A stretch of DNA of 64,000 nt from Schizochytrium sp. CCTCC M209059 (taxonomy: Eukaryota > Sar > Bigyra > Thraustochytrida > Thraustochytriidae): NCBI GenBank assembly GCA_000818945.1, contig KN805385.1, forward strand, positions 20,001-84,000. The letters run 5' to 3'. The stretch's first letter is position 1, and each line of letters opens with the position of its first letter. Below, piece after piece: positions 57,050 to 64,000 of the stretch. The translations under genes and the position numbers were made by a program. The notes below the pieces were generated by a model that saw only the letters and a program-made list of their open reading frames with translations, did no database searches and was not told the DNA's origin.

Positions 57050-57085
57050 ACGCACGCACGCACGCACGAACGAACAAACAAACGA
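57050..57085. repeat. CGCA/CGAA/CAAA tetramer repeat
   Basis: A CGCA run grades into CGAA and then CAAA units, about nine in all. Confidence 0.85.
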
Positions 57086-58277
57086 GAGAACGTGCGTACG
57101 GGCCTGCTGGCCGCGGATGCAGAAAAGTGAATGGAATTTTCCACTACAGCCAGCGAGCCCTGTCAGCCAGCTAGCTGCAGCTTGAGCGGAGCGGCGGCTG
57201 TTGCTGCGTCTCTTGAACTTGAATTCGAATGGATGTATGTACTTGCTTGCCTCTTGATGCTGCGTTGACTTGTGGATGATGTTCAAAGTGGCAGGCACAC
57301 CACCTAAAATCAAAAAATGTAAAGGCGCGGCGCAGAACCGTGCATCTGCCGAGGAGCGCGTGCACCGCTGCCGTGCGTGCGGTGCGTGCGTGCTCGCCTG
57401 CATCCGCGTCGCCGGCAAGGTCTCTGTGCTGTATCTATCGCTCGCATTCGAATCGCTCGCGCCTTCTGCTCCGACGTGCCCTAAAACATAGAGTCCATCA
57501 TTAGGCTAGTGATACTCTATGTGACTTGCTTCCTTCCTGGAGAGGAAGAATGAATACCGTATGGTATCAGGTATGAAGAAAACCAACCTCGCGCCTCCGG
57601 ACCCACCGCCGCGCGGCCAGCCAGATCCGCGCGGCCAGCTCGTCCATGCCAGCCTCGGGAGGTATCCATCCCCTCCGCGCCGGCAGCTGTCGGTCTCTCG
57701 CCATCGCCTGTGCCGCTCGAAGAAGTTTCAAGCAACCTCTCCGTCCCTGCGCCATGGCACCATCTTATCTTCTCCGCGTCCCACTCTTCTCTCCCAAAGC
57801 CTGCACCTCAAAGGCGAGGCCGGGCCAGGCCGCAGCCGCGCCACGAGAAGCCCCATCACGCCGCCTCGCACGCGGCCGCGCGCGTCTGCGCGAGACGGCG
57901 CTGTTATTTTCTTTTCTTTTCTTTTCTTTTCTTCTCTCCTCCCCGCTCTCCTCGCTTCCTGCGCGCCGCTGCGGGGGCGAAGGAAGACAGGGGGGCTCGG
58001 GAGGAAGAGGAGGCGAGGGAAGGAAGGAGGGCGGCGACGGCATCGCCAGACGACGACGGCGGCGGCGGGGGACGCGGGGCGCGCGTCCCCCCGTGCGTGG
58101 CAGCATGATGCATGCGATGCGCGCGATGCGTGCGGCGCGAGGAGGCGAGGCCCGATGGGCGGAGGCGAGCGGGGTGGATACGGGCGGCGGCGGGCGGGAG
58201 CGGGAGGCAGGCAGACCCCGAACCCCGAGGGTAAAACTACACAAACAGACAGACAGCCTGCGGCTGCCTGGCAACAA

Positions 58278-58380
58278 GACTCACGCACGCACGCACGCAC
58301 CGATCGGTCGAGCGAGCGAGCGCTTGATCGAACGGACGTGAGAACCAGCAAGGAAGCAGCAGCAGCAGCAGCAGCAGCAA
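58278..58380. repeat. CGCA tetramers, CGAG tetramers and AGC triplets before OrfA
   Basis: CGCA units (58282-58300), GCGA units (58310-58322) and eight AGC/CAG triplets (58355-58380) lie in the presumed OrfA 5' UTR, ending 19 nt before the start codon. Confidence 0.85.
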
Positions 58381-58398
58381 CAGCTCGAGAGAGAGAAA

Positions 58399-61300
58399 AT
58401 GGCGGCCCGTCTGCAGGAGCAAAAGGGAGGCGAGATGGATACCCGCATTGCCATCATCGGCATGTCGGCCATCCTCCCCTGCGGCACGACCGTGCGCGAG
58501 TCGTGGGAGACCATCCGCGCCGGCATCGACTGCCTGTCGGATCTCCCCGAGGACCGCGTCGACGTGACGGCGTACTTTGACCCCGTCAAGACCACCAAGG
58601 ACAAGATCTACTGCAAGCGCGGTGGCTTCATTCCCGAGTACGACTTTGACGCCCGCGAGTTCGGACTCAACATGTTCCAGATGGAGGACTCGGACGCAAA
58701 CCAGACCATCTCGCTTCTCAAGGTCAAGGAGGCCCTCCAGGACGCCGGCATCGACGCCCTCGGCAAGGAAAAGAAGAACATCGGCTGCGTGCTCGGCATT
58801 GGCGGCGGCCAAAAGTCCAGCCACGAGTTCTACTCGCGCCTTAATTATGTTGTCGTGGAGAAGGTCCTCCGCAAGATGGGCATGCCCGAGGAGGACGTCA
58901 AGGTCGCCGTCGAAAAGTACAAGGCCAACTTCCCCGAGTGGCGCCTCGACTCCTTCCCTGGCTTCCTCGGCAACGTCACCGCCGGTCGCTGCACCAACAC
59001 CTTCAACCTCGACGGCATGAACTGCGTTGTCGACGCCGCATGCGCCTCGTCCCTCATCGCCGTCAAGGTCGCCATCGACGAGCTGCTCTACGGTGACTGC
59101 GACATGATGGTCACCGGTGCCACCTGCACGGATAACTCCATCGGCATGTACATGGCCTTCTCCAAGACCCCCGTGTTCTCCACGGACCCCAGCGTGCGCG
59201 CCTACGACGAAAAGACAAAGGGCATGCTCATCGGCGAGGGCTCCGCCATGCTCGTCCTCAAGCGCTACGCCGACGCCGTCCGCGACGGCGATGAGATCCA
59301 CGCTGTTATTCGCGGCTGCGCCTCCTCCAGTGATGGCAAGGCCGCCGGCATCTACACGCCCACCATTTCGGGCCAGGAGGAGGCCCTCCGCCGCGCCTAC
59401 AACCGCGCCTGTGTCGACCCGGCCACCGTCACTCTCGTCGAGGGTCACGGCACCGGTACTCCCGTTGGCGACCGCATCGAGCTCACCGCCTTGCGCAACC
59501 TCTTTGACAAGGCCTACGGCGAGGGCAACACCGAAAAGGTCGCTGTGGGCAGCATCAAGTCCAGCATCGGCCATCTCAAGGCCGTCGCCGGTCTCGCCGG
59601 TATGATCAAGGTCATCATGGCGCTCAAGCACAAGACTCTCCCGGGCACCATCAACGTCGACAACCCACCCAACCTCTACGACAACACGCCCATCAACGAG
59701 TCCTCGCTCTACATTAACACCATGAACCGCCCCTGGTTCCCGCCCCCTGGTGTGCCCCGCCGCGCCGGCATTTCGAGCTTTGGCTTTGGTGGCGCCAACT
59801 ACCACGCCGTCCTCGAGGAGGCCGAGCCCGAGCACACGACCGCGTACCGCCTCAACAAGCGCCCGCAGCCCGTGCTCATGATGGCCGCCACGCCCGCGGC
59901 CCTCCAGTCGCTCTGCGAGGCCCAGCTCAAGGAGTTCGAGGCCGCCATCAAGGAGAACGAGACCGTCAAGAACACCGCCTACATCAAGTGCGTCAAGTTC
60001 GGCGAGCAGTTCAAATTCCCTGGCTCCATCCCGGCCACAAACGCGCGCCTCGGCTTCCTCGTCAAGGATGCTGAGGATGCCTGCTCCACCCTCCGTGCCA
60101 TCTGCGCCCAATTCGCCAAGGATGTCACCAAGGAGGCCTGGCGCCTCCCCCGCGAGGGCGTCAGCTTCCGCGCCAAGGGCATCGCCACCAACGGCGCTGT
60201 CGCCGCGCTCTTCTCCGGCCAGGGCGCGCAGTACACGCACATGTTTAGCGAGGTGGCCATGAACTGGCCCCAGTTCCGCCAGAGCATTGCCGCCATGGAC
60301 GCCGCCCAGTCCAAGGTCGCTGGAAGCGACAAGGACTTTGAGCGCGTCTCCCAGGTCCTCTACCCGCGCAAGCCGTACGAGCGTGAGCCCGAGCAGGACC
60401 ACAAGAAGATCTCCCTCACCGCCTACTCGCAGCCCTCGACCCTGGCCTGCGCTCTCGGTGCCTTTGAGATCTTCAAGGAGGCCGGCTTCACCCCGGACTT
60501 TGCCGCCGGCCATTCGCTCGGTGAGTTCGCCGCCCTCTACGCCGCGGGCTGCGTCGACCGCGACGAGCTCTTTGAGCTTGTCTGCCGCCGCGCCCGCATC
60601 ATGGGCGGCAAGGACGCACCGGCCACCCCCAAGGGCTGCATGGCCGCCGTCATTGGCCCCAACGCCGAGAACATCAAGGTCCAGGCCGCCAACGTCTGGC
60701 TCGGCAACTCCAACTCGCCTTCGCAGACCGTCATCACCGGCTCCGTCGAAGGTATCCAGGCCGAGAGCGCCCGCCTCCAGAAGGAGGGCTTCCGCGTCGT
60801 GCCTCTTGCCTGCGAGAGCGCCTTCCACTCGCCCCAGATGGAGAACGCCTCGTCGGCCTTCAAGGACGTCATCTCCAAGGTCTCCTTCCGCACCCCCAAG
60901 GCCGAGACCAAGCTCTTCAGCAACGTCTCTGGCGAGACCTACCCCACGGACGCCCGCGAGATGCTTACGCAGCACATGACCAGCAGCGTCAAGTTCCTCA
61001 CCCAGGTCCGCAACATGCACCAGGCCGGTGCGCGCATCTTTGTCGAGTTCGGACCCAAGCAGGTGCTCTCCAAGCTTGTCTCCGAGACCCTCAAGGATGA
61101 CCCCTCGGTTGTCACCGTCTCTGTCAACCCGGCCTCGGGCACGGATTCGGACATCCAGCTCCGCGACGCGGCCGTCCAGCTCGTTGTCGCTGGCGTCAAC
61201 CTTCAGGGCTTTGACAAGTGGGACGCCCCCGATGCCACCCGCATGCAGGCCATCAAGAAGAAGCGCACTACCCTCCGCCTTTCGGCCGCCACCTACGTCT

Positions 61301-64000
61301 CGGACAAGACCAAGAAGGTCCGCGACGCCGCCATGAACGATGGCCGCTGCGTCACCTACCTCAAGGGCGCCGCACCGCTCATCAAGGCCCCGGAGCCCGT
61401 TGTCGACGAGGCCGCCAAGCGCGAGGCCGAGCGTCTCCAGAAGGAGCTTCAGGATGCCCAGCGCCAGCTCGACGACGCCAAGCGCGCCGCCGCCGAGGCC
61501 AACTCCAAGCTCGCCGCTGCCAAGGAGGAGGCCAAGACCGCCGCTGCTTCGGCCAAGCCCGCAGTTGACACTGCTGTTGTCGAAAAGCATCGTGCCATCC
61601 TCAAGTCCATGCTCGCGGAGCTCGATGGCTACGGATCGGTCGACGCTTCTTCCCTCCAGCAGCAGCAGCAGCAGCAGACGGCCCCCGCCCCGGTCAAGGC
61701 TGCTGCGCCTGCCGCCCCCGTTGCCTCGGCCCCTGCCCCGGCTGTCTCGAACGAGCTTCTTGAGAAGGCCGAGACTGTCGTCATGGAGGTCCTCGCCGCC
61801 AAGACCGGCTACGAGACCGACATGATCGAGGCTGACATGGAGCTCGAGACCGAGCTCGGCATTGACTCCATCAAGCGTGTCGAGATCCTCTCCGAGGTCC
61901 AGGCCATGCTCAATGTCGAGGCCAAGGATGTCGATGCCCTCAGCCGCACTCGCACTGTTGGTGAGGTTGTCAACGCCATGAAGGCCGAGATCGCTGGCAG
62001 CTCTGCCCCGGCGCCTGCTGCCGCTGCTCCGGCTCCGGCCAAGGCTGCCCCTGCCGCCGCTGCGCCTGCTGTCTCGAACGAGCTTCTCGAGAAGGCCGAG
62101 ACCGTCGTCATGGAGGTCCTCGCCGCCAAGACTGGCTACGAGACTGACATGATCGAGTCCGACATGGAGCTCGAGACCGAGCTCGGCATTGACTCCATCA
62201 AGCGTGTCGAGATCCTCTCCGAGGTTCAGGCCATGCTCAACGTCGAGGCCAAGGACGTCGACGCTCTCAGCCGCACTCGCACTGTGGGTGAGGTCGTCAA
62301 CGCCATGAAGGCTGAGATCGCTGGTGGCTCTGCCCCGGCGCCTGCCGCCGCTGCCCCAGGTCCGGCTGCTGCCGCCCCTGCGCCTGCCGCCGCCGCCCCT
62401 GCTGTCTCGAACGAGCTTCTTGAGAAGGCCGAGACCGTCGTCATGGAGGTCCTCGCCGCCAAGACTGGCTACGAGACTGACATGATCGAGTCCGACATGG
62501 AGCTCGAGACCGAGCTCGGCATTGACTCCATCAAGCGTGTCGAGATTCTCTCCGAGGTCCAGGCCATGCTCAACGTCGAGGCCAAGGACGTCGACGCTCT
62601 CAGCCGCACCCGCACTGTTGGCGAGGTCGTCGATGCCATGAAGGCCGAGATCGCTGGTGGCTCTGCCCCGGCGCCTGCCGCCGCTGCTCCTGCTCCGGCT
62701 GCTGCCGCCCCTGCGCCTGCCGCCCCTGCGCCTGCTGTCTCGAGCGAGCTTCTCGAGAAGGCCGAGACCGTCGTCATGGAGGTCCTCGCCGCCAAGACTG
62801 GCTACGAGACCGACATGATCGAGTCCGACATGGAGCTCGAGACCGAGCTCGGCATTGACTCCATCAAGCGTGTCGAGATTCTCTCCGAGGTTCAGGCCAT
62901 GCTCAACGTCGAGGCCAAGGACGTCGACGCTCTCAGCCGCACTCGCACTGTTGGTGAGGTCGTCGATGCCATGAAGGCTGAGATCGCTGGCAGCTCCGCC
63001 TCGGCGCCTGCCGCCGCTGCTCCTGCTCCGGCTGCTGCCGCTCCTGCGCCCGCTGCCGCCGCCCCTGCTGTCTCGAACGAGCTTCTCGAGAAAGCCGAGA
63101 CTGTCGTCATGGAGGTCCTCGCCGCCAAGACTGGCTACGAGACTGACATGATCGAGTCCGACATGGAGCTCGAGACCGAGCTCGGCATTGACTCCATCAA
63201 GCGTGTCGAGATCCTCTCCGAGGTTCAGGCCATGCTCAACGTCGAGGCCAAGGACGTCGAACTCGCACTGTTGGTGAGGTTGTCAACGCCATGAAGGCCG
63301 AGATCGCTGGCAGCTCTGCCCCGGCGCCTGCTGCCGCTGCTCCGGCTCCGGCCAAGGCTGCCCCTGCCGCCGCTGCGCCTGCTGTCTCGAACGAGCTTCT
63401 CGAGAAGGCCGAGACTGTCGTCATGGAGGTCCTCGCCGCCAAGACTGGCTACGAGACCGACATGATCGAGTCCGACATGGAGCTCGAGACCGAGCTCGGC
63501 ATTGACTCCATCAAGCGTGTCGAGATCCTCTCCGAGGTTCAGGCCATGCTCAACGTCGAGGCCAAGGACGTCGACGCTCTCAGCCGCACCCGCACTGTTG
63601 GCGAGGTCGTCGATGCCATGAAGGCCGAGATCGCTGGTGGCTCTGCCCCGGCGCCTGCCGCCGCTGCTCCTGCTCCGGCTGCTGCCGCTCCTGCGCCCGC
63701 TGCCGCCGCCCCTGCTGTCTCGAACGAGCTTCTCGAGAAAGCCGAGACTGTCGTCATGGAGGTCCTCGCCGCCAAGACTGGCTACGAGACTGACATGATC
63801 GAGTCCGACATGGAGCTCGAGACCGAGCTCGGCATTGACTCCATCAAGCGTGTCGAGATCCTCTCCGAGGTTCAGGCCATGCTCAACGTCGAGGCCAAGG
63901 ACGTCGACGCTCTCAGCCGCACCCGCACTGTTGGCGAGGTCGTCGATGCCATGAAGGCCGAGATCGCTGGTGGCTCTGCCCCGGCGCCTGCCGCCGCTGC
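58399..64000 (+). CDS. orfA: PUFA synthase subunit A (OrfA: KS-MAT-ACPn), frameshifted, 3' partial
   Basis: The frame runs from ATG 58399. The ketosynthase (about 13-480) has Cys215 in Val-Asp-Ala-Ala-Cys-Ala-Ser-Ser. The malonyl-CoA:ACP acyltransferase (about 580-900) has Ser706 in Gly-His-Ser-Leu-Gly-Glu. A coiled Lys/Ala/Glu linker (about 1005-1060) and a Gln run precede tandem ACPs. Phosphopantetheine serines in Leu-Gly-Ile-Asp-Ser-Ile lie at residues 1157, 1266, 1377, 1488 and 1599, with two more ACPs downstream in a shifted frame. Between 63260 and 63261, thirteen bases present in every other ACP unit are missing. As written, the protein stops at 63294 after 1631 residues. The homologous reading continues to the window edge in another frame; the rest of the array and the ketoreductase should follow beyond. 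I suspect an assembly error in the repeat, but a real mutation cannot be excluded. Confidence 0.96.
61743..64000 (+). repeat. Tandem ACP array, seven units visible
   Basis: Seven ACP units with Ala/Pro-rich linkers. Phosphopantetheine serine codons start at 61867, 62194, 62527, 62860, 63193, 63507 and 63840. Spacings are 327, 333, 333, 333, 314 and 333 nt. The 314 value equals 327 minus the 13-nt gap. Units are nearly identical at DNA level, so recombination and misassembly are both expected here. I recall nine ACPs in the published Schizochytrium OrfA, so the array probably continues past the window. Confidence 0.95.

Larger units (their letters stand above)
54405..58398. promoter_or_regulatory. 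Divergent OrfB/OrfA intergenic region, about 4 kb, no gene seen
   Basis: This separates the two head-to-head PUFA synthase start codons and should contain both promoters. Every open frame in it is Arg/Ala/Pro-rich with no family resemblance. It is crowded with simple repeats, the main ones listed separately; minor ones include GCTC at 54818-54838 and TTTTC at 57905-57935. A short ACTG-TTAATATTAAG-type AT island at about 56517-56533 and another AT-rich patch at 55580-55680 stand out in otherwise GC-rich DNA. The OrfA start lies just after an AGC trinucleotide repeat and a GAGAGA tract. Confidence 0.55.

Noticed and set aside
58237..61590. A minus-strand frame of about 1117 codons antisense to OrfA
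   Set aside because: Same codon-bias effect over the KS-MAT region; Gly/Leu/Val/Asp-rich translation without domains.

Overview
This window is nuclear DNA from a thraustochytrid (Labyrinthulomycetes, stramenopiles), very close to Schizochytrium sp. The main evidence is a divergent pair of polyketide-synthase-like PUFA synthase genes at the right end. OrfB is a complete 2059-residue KS-CLF-AT-ER protein on the minus strand. OrfA is KS-MAT followed by tandem ACPs on the plus strand and runs off the window. Length, active-site positions (KS Cys215, MAT Ser706 and ACP1 Ser1157 in OrfA; KS Cys196 and AT Ser1140 in OrfB) and the divergent layout fit what I remember of the published Schizochytrium genes. 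These enzymes make DHA/DPA-type very-long-chain PUFAs without desaturases. Genes are GC-rich with few introns; the spliced ones use GTAAGT or GTACGT donors. Intergenic DNA is full of 4-6 bp tandem repeats.

Layout, left to right: a 5'-partial filamin-repeat protein; mitochondrial ribosomal protein bL19m; a four-exon two-LIM CRP-like protein; a zuotin/DNAJC2 ribosome-associated J-protein; two tandem hotdog thioesterases, one with a 2-nt frameshift; a myosin-like protein whose nucleotide-binding motifs are all lost; an ABCG half transporter; a membrane-anchored TKL-like kinase; a CEP95-like centrosomal protein; an LSM11-like Sm protein carrying a WW domain; 5-formyl-THF cyclo-ligase; an anchored methyltransferase; a signal-anchored kinase; an importin-beta-like karyopherin; an EEF2KMT-JMJD4 fusion; a small two-exon COX16; a SETD3-like SET protein; a cysteine-synthase-like PLP enzyme; an RPA34-like Pol I subunit; DJ-1; a double-domain tRNA 2'-phosphotransferase; then OrfB, a gene-free 4 kb spacer, and OrfA.

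Nine neighbouring gene pairs are head-to-head, so most promoters are probably shared. Several genes touch translation and RNA metabolism (zuotin, eEF2/eRF1-type modification, Tpt1, bL19m, Pol I), but I see no operon-like pathway except the OrfA/OrfB pair.

The items most worth follow-up are: a 13-nt deletion that breaks the OrfA frame inside the ACP array; the methyltransferase-JmjC fusion; the LSM11-like protein with an inserted WW domain; the motor-dead myosin; the duplicated Tpt1; and the thioesterase pair that can be read as one double-hotdog protein. No CRISPR arrays, tRNA or rRNA genes, or transposons were recognised.
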